Shown in pieces: positions 11,541-24,719 of a stretch of 64,000 nucleotides of DNA. The notes beneath the pieces were generated by a model. It ran no database searches. It saw only the letters and a list, made by a program, of their open reading frames with translations, and was not told the origin of the DNA. Origin of the DNA: Odobenus rosmarus divergens (lineage: Eukaryota; Chordata; Mammalia; Carnivora; Odobenidae). The stretch covers positions 1,893,347 to 1,957,346 of the forward strand of contig NW_004450276.1 in NCBI RefSeq assembly GCF_000321225.1. The letters run 5' to 3'. The translations under genes were made by a program, and so were the position numbers. The first letter of the stretch is position 1; every line of letters starts with the position of its first letter.

Positions 11541-14500
11541 ATTTATTTATTACATTTTTCTGTGTTTTTAATTGAAGTTTAATTATACAGTGTTATATTC
11601 GTTTAAGACGTACAACGTAATGATGTAACAATTCTGTACATTACTCAGTGCTCACCACAAGTGTAGTCACCATCTGTCACTGAATGTTGTTATATTATTG
11701 GCTATTGTACTTTTCTGTGCATTTATTTAATACTTTAGAAGTTTGTACCTCTTAATCCCCTTTTTGTGTTTCACCCATCGCCCACTACACTTCCCCTCTG
11801 GCAACTACCAGTTTGATCTCTGCATTTAAGAGTCTATTTTGTTTGATTGTTTTTGTTTTTGTTTTAGAGTCTGCCTATAAGTGAAATTACATGGTATTTG
11901 TCTCTCTGACTTATTTCACTAAGCATAATGTCCTCTGGGTCTACCCATATTGCTGCACATGGCAAGATCTCATCTTTTTTTATGGCTGAGTAATATTCTT
12001 TTGGGTGTGTATATATATATATATACCACATCTTTATCCATTCATCTATTGATGGATACTTGGGTTGCTTCCATATGTTGGCTATTGTAAATAATGCTGC
12101 AGTAAGCATAGGCTTATTTCTGGGTTCTCTGTTTTGTTCCATTGATTTATGTGTCTGTTTTTGTGCCAGTACCATCCTGTTTTGATTACTACACCTTTGT
12201 AATGTATCTTAAAATCTGGGATTGTGATACCTCCAGCTCTAGTCTTCTTTCTCAAGATTGCTTTGATTGCCCAGTCTTTTGTGGCTCCATACAAATTTTT
12301 GTCTTATTGGTTCTAGGTCTGTGAAGAGATTGCACTGAATCTGTAGATTGGGTAATGTGGACATTTTAACAATATTAATTGTTCTAATCCCACAAGCATG
12401 GAATATCTTTCCATTTATTTATGTCATCTTCAATTTCTTTCATCAGCATCTTATAGTTTTGAGAGTACACATCTTTCATTTCCTTGGTTAAGTTTATTCC
12501 TAAGTATTTTATTTTTTGGTTTAAGTTGGATTGTTTTCTTAATTTCTCTTGCTGATAGTTCATTATTAGTGAATATAAACACAACAGATTTCTGTATATT
12601 AATTTTGTATCCTGCAACTTTACTGAATTCATTTTATAAGTCTTTTGGTGGAGTTTCTAGGGTTTTCTATATATAGTATCATGTCATCTGTATATCCAGT
12701 TTTACTTCTTCTTACCAATTTGAATGCCTTTTAATTCATTTTATTATCTGATTGCTGCAGCTAGGACTTCCAGTACTCTGTTGAATAAAAGTTCCAAGAG
12801 CAGGCATCCTTGTTTTATTCCTGATCTTAGAGGAAAAGCTCTGTTTTCCACCATTGAGTATGATGTTAGCTGTGGGTTTTTCATGTATGGCCTCTATTAT
12901 GTTGCGGTATCTTCCCTCTGAACTTATTTCATTGAGAGTTTTTATCATGAATGGATGTTTTACTTTGTCAAGTGCTTTTTCTGCATCTATTGAGATGATC
13001 ATATGACTTTTATTCTTTGCTTTATTAATGTGGTGTATCACATTGACTGATTTGTGAATATTGAACCACCCTTGCATCCCAGGAATAAATACTACTTGAT
13101 CATGGTGAATGATTTTTTAAAATGCATTGTTGGATTCAGTTTGCTATTATTTTGTTGAGGATTTTTGCATATGTTCATCAGAGATATTGGCCTGCAGTTC
13201 TCTCTCTCTCTCTCTTTTTTTTTTTGTAGCATCTTTATCTGGTTTTGGTATCAAGGTAATGCTAGCCTTGTAGAATGACTTTGGAAGTTTTCTTAACTTT
13301 TATGTCTTTTTGGAATAGTTTGAAAAGAATAGATGTTTGGTAGAATTCACCTGTGAAGCCATCTGGTCCTGGACTTTTGTTTGTTCGGAGTTTTTTGATT
13401 ACTGATTCAAATTCATTGCTAGTAATCAGTTTGTTCAAATTTTCTATTTCTTCCTGATTCAGTTTTGGAAGATTGTATGTTTCTAGGAATTTATTCAATT
13501 CTTACACATCCAATTTGTGGGCATATGATTCTTCATAATATTCTCTTACAATTCTTTGTATTTCTGTGGTATGGTTGTTATTTCTCATTCATTTCTGATT
13601 TTATTTATTTGAGTTCTCTCTCTTTTTCCCTAATGAGTCTGTCTAAAGTTTTATCAATTTTCTCTACCGTTTTGAAGAACCAGCTCCTGGTTTCATTGAT
13701 CTGTTTTATTGCTTTTCTTAGTCTCTATTTCATTTATTTCTGCTCTAATCTTTGTTATTTCCTTCCTTCTACTAACTTTGGGCTTTGTTCTTTTTCTCGC
13801 TCCTTTAGGTATAAGGTTGTTGTTTATTTGAGATTTTTTTTTGTTTCTTGAGGTAGGTGGGCTGTATTGCTATAAACTTTCCTCTCAGGACTGCCTTTGC
13901 TGCATCCCAAAGATTTCGGACTGTTGTTTTTTCATTTTCATTTGTCTCTATGTATTTTTTTTATTTCCTTTTTGATTTCTTGGTTGATTCATTCATTTTT
14001 TGTAGCCTTTTTTTTTAAACCTTCCATATATTTCTGTTATTTAGATTTTTTTCTTGTAATTGATTTCCAGTTTCATACCACTGTGGTCAGAAAAGATGCT
14101 TGATATGATTTCAATCTTCTAGAATTTTTTGCGACTTTTTTCTGTCTTGACATGTGATCTATCTTGGAGAATGATCCATGTGCACTTGAAAAGAATGTAT
14201 TCTGTTGTTTTTGGCTGGGGTGTTCCGTATATATCTGTTAGGCCCATCTGGTCTAATGTGTCATTCTAAGCCCCTGTTTCCTTGTTGATTTTCCATCTGG
14301 ATAATCTATCCATTGATGTAAGTGGGGTATTAAAGTACCCTACTATTATTGTATTACTGTCAATTTCTCCCTTTATGTCTGTTAATAATTGTTTTATGTA
14401 TTTAGGTGCTCCTCTGTTGGGTGTATAGATATTTACAATTGTTATATTCTCTTGTTGGATTGTTCCCTTTATTATTATGTAGAGCTCCATTTTCTCTTGC

Positions 14501-16295
14501 CACAATCTTTTTTTTAAAGTCTCTCTTTTGTGTGATGATATAAGTATTGCTTCCTGTTTTTTATGTTTTTGTTTTTGTTTTGTTCTCATTTACATGGTAT
14601 ATGTTTTTCCATCCCTTTACTTTCTTTTTTTTTTTTAAATTATTTATTTATTTGAGAGACACAGAGAGAGCACAACTGGAGGGGGTGGGGCAGAGGGAGA
14701 GGGACAAGCAGACCCCCACCCCACCCCCGCTAATCAGGGAGCCTGATGTAGGGCTTGATCCCAGGACCCTGAAATCATGACTTGAGCCAAAATCAAGAGT
14801 CAGACCTCCTTGGGTTAGTTTTGTTAGGATTTTTTGGTGCTTCCTGGATCTGGATGTCTCTATTTCACAGACTAGGGAAATTTTCAGCTATTATTTCTTC
14901 AGAAAAGTTTTTTGTTCCCTTTGCTCTTTCTTCTTCTGGGATCTCTATAATGTCATTGCATTTTACTTGATGATGTCACTGGGTTCCTTTAACCTATTCT
15001 CATTTTTTGTTTTTTTATTATTCTTTGTTCTTTTTGCTGTTCAGCTTGGTTGCTTTCCATTACTCTGACTTCCAGATTGCCAGCCTGTTTTTCTGCATCC
15101 TCCAAGCTGCTGTTGATTCCCTCTAGTGTAGATTTTATTTCTGCTATTGAGTTCTTCATCTCTGACTGGTTCCTTTTGTATTTTCTCTCTTTGTTGAAGG
15201 TCTCACTGAGATTCTCCACTCTTTTGTCAAGTCCAGTGAGTATCTTTATGATCATTACTTTGAATTATTTATCAGGTATTGATGATCGCCATTTCATTTA
15301 GCTCTTTTGCTGTTATTTGACCTGTTCTTTCATTTGGGACATACTCCTCATTTTTTCTTACTCTCTGTTTCTGTGTATTAGGAAGGTTAGCTACATCTCC
15401 TGGTCTTGAAAGTAGTTCCCTTGTGTAGAAGAGGTCCCTGTAGCACAGTGCCGTCTGGCCACCAGAACCAGGCATTCCAGATGCATCTCCTCCGTGGGCC
15501 ACACACTTTCCACTGTTAGTGCTGAACCTTGTTTGCTTCATTACAGTCAGCTGCAATGACCCACTTTGCCTACTGTGAGTACACTGGGCAGGATTCGGTC
15601 CTGCATTGTTGAGTGGCCTTTCTGAGGTCACCATTGGCTTGTAGGTGGGTGATGTCACTAGTCAGACTAGCTGACTAGCATACTAGTCATATGCACTGAA
15701 CAGCACGGCTCTCTCCCTGCACAGCCAGCTGAAAGTCTCACCTGCTGGAACTGTGGGCACACTGGTGTGTGGGGTTATGTCCCCCTCTTTCTGGGGAAGG
15801 AATCACTTTGGAGTGGCAGTAGTCCCTACTGGGGCAACTTATAGGGTGTGGCGAGGGCAAGGGCTTTGGAGGGATATCTGCTAAAATGGGTGGGTTGGAT
15901 AAGGAAGGACCACAGGGGAATGTGAGGGCAGTGCCAACAGAATAGGTGGAGAATGTTTACACTGGTTCCCACAAATGTATGACTATCTAGGCGGGGGTAG
16001 GGAAGAGAAATGGCACCAACCGGCACTTTTATTCTTGGAGAAGTCTCCTGAAGATCTCTTCCCCTATAGGGCATGTTCTGAGATTAGTAAATGAATCTAC
16101 CTTATGTAATACCACAGGCGCTTTTCAAACTGCTGTTTCTATGCTGTCTCAGCAGGGTTATTTATTATGTTGGCTCTTTAAGGGCAGGGACTCCGTTTCC
16201 TCTTGCTCTCCAGCTCTCCCTGGGCTAAACCCACTGGTTTGTAAAGTACCAGTGGAGTAATAGCCATCCTAACAGGTGTTGTCAAGTTCCAGATT
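11541..16295 (-). mobile_element. L1 with ORF2, ORF1 and 5' UTR remnants, decayed
   Basis: Reads backwards from a 3' UTR (TAATTGAAGTTTAATTATAC, CTCTTAATCCCC) through ORF2 C-terminus (11864-12175, YYSAIKKDEI, WVDPEDIMLSEISQ), reverse transcriptase pieces (12736-13077, 13262-13498 with [16 protein letters not shown]), an endonuclease piece (14266-14589), an ORF1 coiled-coil piece (14989-15255, QSEMKNSIAEIKSTLEGIN) and a GC-richer 5' UTR (about 15380-16290). Many stops and frameshifts make it inactive. A SINE sits at 14624-14802 where the ORF1/ORF2 junction is missing. Confidence 0.9.
14624..14802 (-). mobile_element. CAN SINE inside L1, head missing
   Basis: T-run and ATTTATTTATTTGAGAGAC at the left. 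The copy breaks off at about AAAATCAAGAGTCAGAC, before the usual GAGCCACCCAGG head, and no direct repeat is found. The flanking L1 sequence is not contiguous across it, pointing to a deletion. Confidence 0.88.
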
Positions 16296-16638
16296 TTAGG
16301 GGGAAAGATTTTGGTTTTTTACCATTGAGTGTGATGTGAGCTTTGACCTTTTCATATATGGCTTTTATTGAGTTGAGGCAAGTTCCTTCTGTACTTTTTT
16401 TTTTTTTGAGAGTATCATGAAAAGGTAGTTAATTTTGTTAAATAATTTTTTTGGACTTATTTAAATGATCATGTGATTGTTTTTTGTCTTTCATTTTGTT
16501 AATGTGATGTGTCACATTGTTTGATCCGTGTATGTTGACCCGTTCTTGCATCCCAGGGATAAATCTCACTTGGTTATGGTATGTGATACTTTTAATGTGC
16601 TGTTGAGTTAGGTTTGCTAATAATTTGTTGAGGATTTT

Positions 16639-16845
16639 ATTTTTTCATTTTTTTAAAAGATTTTATTTATTTATTTGACAGAGAGAGACAGTGAGAGAGG
16701 GAACACAAGCAGGGGGAGTGGGAGAGGGAGAAGCAGGCTTCCCACTGAGCAGGGAGCCCGAAGCGGGGCTAGATCCCAGGACCCTGGGATCATGACCTGA
16801 GCCGAAGGCAGATGCTTAAGGACTGAGGCGCCACCCAGGCGCCCC
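16639..16845 (-). mobile_element. CAN SINE inserted in L1
   Basis: Reversed element ending CACCCAGGCGCCCC. Direct repeats ATTTGTTGAGGATTTT (16623-16638, 16846-16861) are L1 ORF2 sequence, so this SINE is younger than the L1. Confidence 0.95.
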
Positions 16846-17137
16846 ATTTGTTGAGGATTTTTACATCCATGTTCATCAAGTATATTGACCTGTAGTTTTC
16901 TTGTGGTGTTTTCATCTGGTGTTGAGATGAGGGTGATCACTGGCCTATGAAATGAATTTGGAAGTGTTCCCTCTATTTTTTGGAAGAGTTTAAAAAGGAT
17001 TACTATTAATTATTTTTAAATGTTTGATAGAATTCACCTATGAAGCACTCAGCTCCTGGGCTTTTTTTTTTTTTTTTTTTGCTGGGAGGTTCCTGATGAT
17101 TGATCAGTCTCAGTATTTGTTACTGATCTGTTTCATC

Positions 17138-17347
17138 CTTTTTTTTTTTTTTTTTTGAGAGAGAGAGAATGCACTCACGCATGTGAACAAGGAAAGGGGC
17201 AGAGGGAGAGGAAGAGAGAGATTCTTAGGCAGGCTCCATGCCCAGCGCAGAGCCTAATGCAGGGCTCAATTTCATGATCCTGAGATCATGACCTGAGCCA
17301 AAATCAAGAGTTGGACACTTAACCAACTGAGCCACCCAGATGCCCTT
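17138..17347 (-). mobile_element. CAN SINE inserted in L1
   Basis: T-run plus GAGA at the left, GAGCCACCCAGATGCCC at the right. Direct repeats TCTGTTTCATC / TCTGCTTCATC. Confidence 0.93.
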
Positions 17348-17631
17348 TCTGCTTCATCTAGATTTATTCTTAGGTTTTCTGTTTCTAAAAATTTATTCAT
17401 TTCTTCTGAGTTGTCCAACTCTTCATCATATAATTGTTCATAATAGTTTCTTATAATATTTTTATTTCTGTGGCATCAATGGTAATGTCTCATATTTTAA
17501 TTTCTGATTTTATTTATTTGGGTCTTCTCTCTTTTTTTCATACTTGGTCTAGCTAAGGGTTTGTTGATTTTGTCTTTTTAAACACCAACTCTTAGTTTTA
17601 ATTATTTTTGTATTTTTCCATTCTTTATTTT

Positions 17632-17813
17632 TTTTTAAAGATTTGTTCTATTTATTCATGAGAGACAGAGGGAGAGAGAGAGGGGGAGAGAGAAGCAGAA
17701 GGAGAAGCAGGCTCCCTGCTGAGCAGGGAGCCCGATGCGGGACTCGATCCCAGGACCCCGGGATCATCCCGAGCCGAAGGCAGACGCTTAACCATCTGAG
17801 CCACCCAGGCACC
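17632..17813 (-). mobile_element. CAN SINE inserted in L1
   Basis: Near-consensus reversed copy ending GAGCCACCCAGGCACCC. Short direct repeats of TTCTTTATTTT type. Confidence 0.93.
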
Positions 17814-18149
17814 CTCTTTATTTTATCTATTTCTTCTCTGACCTTTATTATTTCCATCCTTCTACTAACTTTGAGTTTAGTTCTTCTTTTCCTGGTTACT
17901 TGAGGTATAAATTTAGGTTATATGTTTGAGATCTTATCACTGTAAACTCTTAGTACCTTTTTTGTTATATCCCTTAAGCTTTGGTATGTTGTGTTTTTGT
18001 CTTCATTAGTCTCAAGATATTTTAAAATTTCCCTTTTGATCTTTGTATTTGAGTATTGTATTTCTGTAGCTAGACTAGTTTCCTGAGCACAGAAAATGTG
18101 CCTATTTTCTTTTTCTTTCTTTTTTTTTTTCCAGGAAGCTTTACCTGAA

Positions 18150-18540
18150 CCTCCATGTTGCTGTCCTCTTTGCTTCCATAATGACTTGGGTATACATCTC
18201 TCATTGTGCTTCTATTGAAATTACTTGCAAAAATGTCTGTTCAATTAGACTGTAAGCTTATAAGGGCAGAGAGTGTGTCTTGGTCACCTTTGTACCCTGG
18301 CATAAGCACAATGGCTAGCATGGAGGGTCCACTCAGTTCATTTGTGAATTCATTCTGTCACTCAGTCAACAAATATTTATTGAGATCTTATTATGTGCCA
18401 AGCACTAGTCTAGGTTTGAGTATATAACAGAGACCAAAACTGGTAAGTTTCTGCCCTAAAGAAACTTATGTTCCAGTTGAGAGAGCGGACAATTAATGTA
18501 ATAAGTAAGTCAAGTAAACATGTTGTTGTTAAGTAATGAA
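18150..18540. mobile_element. L2/MIR-related sequence
   Basis: 18150-18330 reads like an L2 3' end (TTAGACTGTAAGCTTATAAG, GGGCAGAGAGTGTGTC). 18360-18520 reads antisense (CAACAAATATTTATTGAG, TTATGTGCCAAGCACTAGTC). Confidence 0.6.
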
Positions 18541-21349
18541 AGGAAAAATAAAGGAGGGAAAAGATTAGGAAATTGAGGAGGGGGGGTGTGTTGAAATTTT
18601 GGATAAGCAGTCTCACAGCAAAAGTGTCGTGTAAAGACCTAAAGAAAATGAGGTAGTTAGCTCTTAGGATGTTTTTAGGGGGGAGAATAGCAAGGACAAA
18701 GGCTTCATAATGGGTGAAGCCTATATGTCTGGCATGTTTGGAGAACATCGAAGAGAACAGTGAGAGGGAGAGTAATGGGAAATTAAGTTAGAAAGGTGGT
18801 TGGGGAAGATTGTGGAAGGCCTTAAAAATTCTGGTAAAGCCTTGGGCTTTTAGTCAAAACGAGATGGGAAGCCCCAGTGGGCTACTTTGGACAGAGAAGA
18901 GATAAGCGAACTTAAATGTTTTTGGAACTAAATGGGCCAAATATGCATAGTACAAGAAGACACATAACTTGTATGCCTTTATAGTCTAAATTTTTAAAGG
19001 GGTAATTTAGAAGATTCCAAACCCATAATATCATTTTAAAAATACTGACTTAAAATCTGTGATTACAACAAAATAAAACTTGCACCACCCAGTGGAGTTA
19101 GGGAGCACTACATTTAGGCAACCCACTTAGAAATTTTATCTTTTATCTACATTAACCAAAATAACTGGATAGTTGTCATTTCTGTGTACTTGGCAAAGAT
19201 TTGGCCATGTCTACTAACATTGTTGTCAAGTTATTTTATCTTAAGTAAGAAAAAATTGAAAAGCTACAAACTTATCAAGTCCTTAGCAGCGAAGATTTGG
19301 GAAATATAGATTAAATCATTTTTGTGAACTTTAGGATGAATATGCAGTAATTAATTAGGGCTGCATCTACATTTAAATAGGATTTATTTATTTGCTTAAG
19401 TTTGTTACTTTGGAATATTCAAAGGCTGACCTAGATTGTTGTAGTCTCTTAAAAAATAAAGTCTGAGAATCGTTGTACAGAACGAAGTGACTTCCTCTTT
19501 TCTTTAATAGTCTATTTTTATTAGCTCCCATTTATATGCCACTACACACAATTTGTGTAATGGGAAATCTTAAATCATTTTTCTTCCTTCCTTCCTTCCT
19601 TCCTTTCTTTAAATTTTTGAGATCTGGACAATTTTAATAGAAAAAATATTTCAGGGGAGCATGATTATTTTTAAAAAAGTAAGGACATTCTCCAAATTTT
19701 GTTAATTTCAAGAATAGTGTCACTAAATAAATACCAGGTATTAAAAGGGTTGCATAAGCGAATATGCTGTTGTCCTTGCTCTTACAAAGTTGTTTTATTT
19801 AATAGTCAAGGAGATGAAATTGTACTTTTTTTCCTATTATATAAATTGAATGTTGTCTGGACTGTGATAGCATAACATTGATAAAAGGAGCATAATCAGT
19901 TGGTGATATAATCTTACCGAATTCACTTCACATGATTTGTTTGGTGACACCTGCTTGTGAGGATCAGGATTGTATCTTGGAAATACTCTTTGGAAATTGT
20001 AAACAATCAGTGATTAGGTCCAGCCTCTTCCCTAGGCTCTCCGTAGATCCAGCTTGATCTGCAGAACAGTTTCACTGCTACCACCCCCTGCCGTTCTGCA
20101 CATCAACACCATACGGTTACAGGAAACAAACCACAGATATGCCAGAACATTCCTGGCTGTCTGTACATTTTGTTTCACAGACCCTACCCTGAAAACAATG
20201 AACAAACCTTGAGATTACAAATGATCTTACTAACAATTTAAGAGACTTTGAATTTTTGACTTCCTGCCTGCAGGAAGGAAATGACAGTTGGAAGTGTGGG
20301 GAACAGGTGTTACCCTGGACAGCATGATATCTTCTGCTTACTAAAATAAAAAACACTGCATCAGCATTCCTACGTGGAAGTGAGTTCTAACCACAAGACT
20401 CAGTCTTTCCACCACAGACCCAGCTCCAGAAAACCCGATCTGTTTCCTACCAGGAAGTTGTTAAACCCAGCATTAAAAAGCAGAGTAAGGGGCAGAGTTC
20501 TTCGAATCAGTCTTGGATGAATCCAAAGTAAAGGATTTGGGGATGTGAAAATGTCCCCCTCCGTGTCCTTCCAGTTACTTGCATGGCGGACTCATCAGGG
20601 GACTTAGAAGGGAAAGAATCAGGATTGGCATAAACTGGTCTCAGCTGAAGGGTAGGTGATTTCAAACCCTCTCTCATCTCCTTTTGTCTTTGTCTCCAAG
20701 TTAGGGGTCTAGCATTATTTCCTCCCAGTAGCTTAATGTTGCTAGCTTGTTTTCTATCCCTGGTGAAGGAACCTACCGTGCCTCCCAATCTGTTACAGAA
20801 ATTTTAGACAAATAGATACTTTAGAAGAGCTGAGGACTCTTAAATAATTAAAGGCTATGTCTTGGTCCAGACAAATACCAGCCAGTCCTCCCCAGCCCGC
20901 TTTGTTAATGGTTCAAATCCATTATGGAATATGCATTTTTGAGGGCATATGGATTAGAGAAGGTTGGGAAAGATACTGGAACCCTGGGACCTAAGTCTTT
21001 GTGAATGCTTGCAAAGAGGCATGGTCTTTTCCTAACATGCATCTTGAGATGAAGAAACTGCAATCCCCAGAGGCTTGGTTTTCTCTCTTCTCTGGAGACC
21101 CTATGGAGCCATGGCTGTGCAGGAAGGAAACCTGGGGGCTGTAATTGGACCACACAAGGAAATTAAATCTTGTAGGCTGAGAGGACAGATTGTATTGGGA
21201 CAGGTAATACATGATTTCTCCTTCTGAAAGGTCAGTGTGAGAGCCAGAATTCCCTCGGAATAACAGATGAGTTAGCCATTATCAAAGCTTGGCACATTCC
21301 CCTTCCTGCCCACCACTTCTCTTACCCTTTCATCTCCATCCATTCCTTC
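18541..21349. other. Intergenic, mostly unique-looking
   Basis: 18541-18960 may continue old L2 sequence. 18960-21349 shows only the TTCC repeat at 19583-19606. Frames at 20117, 20507 and 20905 (minus) lack family resemblance. Confidence 0.45.
19583..19606. repeat. (TTCC)n microsatellite
   Basis: About six TTCC units, ending in TTTCTTT. Confidence 0.9.
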
Positions 21350-21480
21350 CACAACATCTTTCAAGAGCCTATTATGTGATAGAAGCGCTGTCTTGAGATA
21401 GATGATACAAAGATAAAGATGAAAGCAAGTGTTCTCTGCCTTCAGGGAGCTTCCAGTTTGTAGGGGACCCAGTGTGCAAA
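21350..21480 (-). mobile_element. L2-like fragment
   Basis: AAGAGCCTATTATGTGATAG, GCCTTCAGGGAGCTTCCAG. Confidence 0.5.
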
Positions 21481-22289
21481 CCATATAGGGAGACAAGTGC
21501 TACGGTACAAGTGTGGGTGAATCCAGAAGGATTCAGTAGGTGTTTTGACTCAAAGGAGGAAATGCTTACTTCCGTTTGGAGAAGAAGAGTAGGGAACGTT
21601 TTCAGAGGGGAGGAAACTCTTAGAGTGGTGCCTGTAGGAGGAAGGCTATGTTCTTCCCGCTCTCATGTGAGATCAGGAGAAGGCAATAAAATTCTGCCCA
21701 CACTGCCCAGCCGTCAAACCGTTATTCAAGGCTCTCCCCATCTGCTTGCCTCCTGGCTATTTCAATGCTCTTTAGTGCTGCCATCTAAGGGATAAATGGA
21801 AGTGGAATTTCTTTATGTTGCTTTTGCTGAGAAGTTAGGGAAAACAAACTGGTGGAGGAAAGATTTAAAAAATAGAACATTAAATTTTTATTAAGCCAGA
21901 ATTGCCTTGTTTAATTGATTGTTACTAAGCTAAAATTATTTTCTAATTTTTATGCTGGTGAAATATTACAGTTATGCAAATATTAATAAATCAAAAGTGA
22001 AAACCCCTTCACCCCACCTCACCCGTTCCCCAGGGGCAGCACTGTTAGTTTGATGAGTATATTTCTGGATTTTTAATTTATGCTTAAATCCACAACTATG
22101 ATATTTTAAAACAAAAATGAGATTGTGCCATTCACATTGTTATACATAGCATCTGCAGCCTGCTTCTCTCTCCTTCCCCTCTCCTGACTCACATGAACAG
22201 TCTTAGAACAATTTTCAAAGAAAATGTCATTACATGACACCGAGAAGGTTGCTGTAGTAATATATGGATATTGCTTTGAGTCAATAGAA

Positions 22290-22530
22290 AAATCAATTTG
22301 GCAAAAACTCACCTCCTGCGAGAAGCCCTCTCTGATCAACTCTACTCTAATTTCTTTTTTTCAATCCTTTTTTCTGAATCATCCAGTAGCCTTACATCTT
22401 GTTTTTGTATAATATTTGGCCTCTGCTCATAAACATATTCCTTTCTTGTACTCAAGCCCTTTTGGTTGCCAAGACTGAAGCGCCCGTTTTGTAAGCCCTT
22501 TGGTTGCCTCTCCCTGTTGATCTTTTGCAG
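22290..22530 (+). mobile_element. L2-like fragment
   Basis: CTCCTGCGAGAAGCCCTCTC followed by TGATCAACTCTACTC, typical of L2 3' regions. Confidence 0.5.
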
Positions 22531-24109
22531 TCTTCTTGCTCTCTGTGTTGGCTTCTTTACTCATTCTTCCGTTCCCTCACCACTTGGCTTCCATTTGTTT
22601 CTTGGTTCATTCAGCAAATAAGTACCTAGTGTCACAACATGCCAGGGGGAGTTCTAGCACATACAGTTTGGGTCATTTTAATCCTGACTCCAAATCATGG
22701 CCTTCTTTAATTCCACTTACCAAGTTCTTCCACGTTTCTTGGTTCAAATTTCTAGGCTGGATGACGTGGCCCAGTTTACGGAGGGACATTCTGCGGCCCA
22801 GGGCCTATTCAACAAGATGTGGCTGGAGAGAGGCGTGGAGGACAGTGCTGGGAGAGCCCTTCACAGCCCTGACATGCCCAGCTCACTCCATCAATGTTCT
22901 CAGGTCTTACCTGTGTATTGGTGACATATACCTAACCAGAATGTAAGTCAGGAAGGACTGTATTTCTGCCATGATCTGTTCACAGAAAGTGTTTATAAAC
23001 AATGTGAACACAGGTGCTCTTTCCTTTACGTCGAGGTGGGCTTGTTGTGCGTAGCGGGTGAGCATCACAACCTCCCTCCTGTTCAGAGAAAGCACAGCTA
23101 GTTATCAGAGCTTTCTGTGCCGTAGAGAACTGCAGGTCACATCACATGAATGCTGTCTTTGAAGGTAAAGGCAAAGAGAGATTAGGAACTGGAGGAAAAT
23201 TATATGTGAGAAATATAAAGCAAGTGCCATTTTTAAATTCCCATACATGGAAATAAAAATTGAGTATTTAAAATGGAATTAAAGATCTGGGCCAGACCTT
23301 TGCTTGGAGCCAGGCAATTTTATTCAACAACTGTCTTCAAATGCCCAGGTCACAATTCCTATTAATACACAGAATTTGTAGAAGAAATTATAACACAACA
23401 TAGCACTGATGACTCAAGACAGACGGCTAGGAGGTTAGAGTCTAATTTGTATCCAGTCTCTCTTAAATAGAAAGTTTTGTCAGGGATGATGCAGAGAATC
23501 AATGACAATTGTATGATATTAGAAACAGTTGGTGACAGAACTACTGCTTGGATGGCTTTTCTACCTTGTCCTTTCCTGTTCTTGGTACCAGTCTTCCAGG
23601 TCTCTTCGTTCATTTGAGAGGATGTCTGCTAAACATCAGCAGATTGGAAATTCAAGTTCAAATGAAATAGATAGTTTGAGGAACCAGCTGACTAATTGTG
23701 TTGCAGTGGGAGGGCAGGAGGCTGTAATCCTCAGACCCGCCACCAGAATCCTAGGTGTACTGGGGAGCCAGGCAGCGCAGGGCCCCTTCTGCAAAGGGCC
23801 TGCCTGGGGAGAGAGGAACCCAGAGAAATACTGGCATGTCAGGCTGCCAGCAGGCACAGGGGAAGCCATCTAAAGAAGCAAGTGTGTGGAAGGGATCAGG
23901 ATCAGTGCTCCCCTCATGGTTCTTGCTTCATTGGTTGCAGCAAAGTCTCTCCCTCCTGCCCAGGTTGCTCTGTGGCTTCCCCCCCTGGCTTCCCCACCTC
24001 CAGGTTAACGCTGCTCCCGTCCTTCCTCCACACCAGCACTCACTACCCTTTCCAAATGATCAAGTTAAGTGGCTCTTCTGTCCAGAAAACATTGCTTTTT
24101 CACTGACTG

Positions 24110-24110
<1 letters not shown>
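22531..24110. other. Intergenic, GC-richer around 23700-24050
   Basis: Several overlapping frames exist (23529-23873, 23755-24207), caused by higher GC. None has splice or family support, and one runs through the CA repeat. Confidence 0.45.

Positions 24111-24148
<38 letters not shown>
24111..24148. repeat. (CA)19 microsatellite
   Basis: Nineteen uninterrupted CA units, followed by CCACC-type C-rich sequence to about 24178. Confidence 0.97.
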
Positions 24149-24149
<1 letters not shown>

Positions 24150-24279
24150 CCCACCCCACCCCACCCCATCCCACACCCAAATCCTTCAAGGAATGTTTAC
24201 ATTCTGACCCCAGCCAATTCTAATATCACCTGTCCCTACTTCCTGCCATGTGACACCAGATTCTTATAACCACTCCAGC

Positions 24280-24570
24280 CTCCTGGCTTCTTTTTTTGTG
24301 TCTGGAATGTTACCGACACCCCAAAACCTGCCATCTGTCTTCCTCATCCTTATGTCTCCCTTCGCTTCCCACAGCCCAAAGAGGAAGTTCTCCTCTGTGT
24401 TACCATAGCACTTAGGTTGTACTTCTGACCTCAGTGATTTTGATTGTTCACAGGTTTGTTTTCTCTATTGGACTTTGAGCATTTTTAGGGCAGAAATCTT
24501 TTGTCCATTCACCTTCACACCCCAGCACCTAGCAAAGGCAAAGTGCTCATTGCAGGTGCTCAGAAGTAGT
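24280..24570 (+). mobile_element. L2 3' fragment
   Basis: TGTGTTACCATAGCACTTAG, TATTGGACTTTGAGCATTTT, CAGCACCTAGCAAAGGC. Confidence 0.6.
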
Positions 24571-24719
24571 GTTTGAAGGGAAGATAATCATGGACACGGT
24601 TGTTGTCTTTTAAATATTTGATATGCTTTTGGACTAGATATAAACAGCTCTTAATATGTCAATCCTGATAATAAGTTTCCAACACATGTTGGTTTCCTCA
24701 CCAGCAAAATAAAAATGTT

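Larger units (their letters stand above)
16296..18070 (-). mobile_element. Second L1 ORF2 fragment with three SINE insertions
   Basis: Repeats ORF2 sequence already seen at 12850-13900 (ACCATTGAGTGTGATGTGAG, GAATTCACCTATGAAG), so it is a different L1 copy in the same orientation. Interrupted by SINEs at 16639, 17138 and 17632. Confidence 0.88.

Noticed and set aside
11864..15255. L1 reverse transcriptase and endonuclease frames as active genes
   Set aside because: Broken by several stops, frameshifts and a SINE; only fragments of ORF1 and ORF2 remain.
23529..24207. Overlapping frames of 114, 136 and 150 residues
   Set aside because: GC-rich chance frames; one runs through the CA repeat, giving a THTHTH run. 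No domain recognised.
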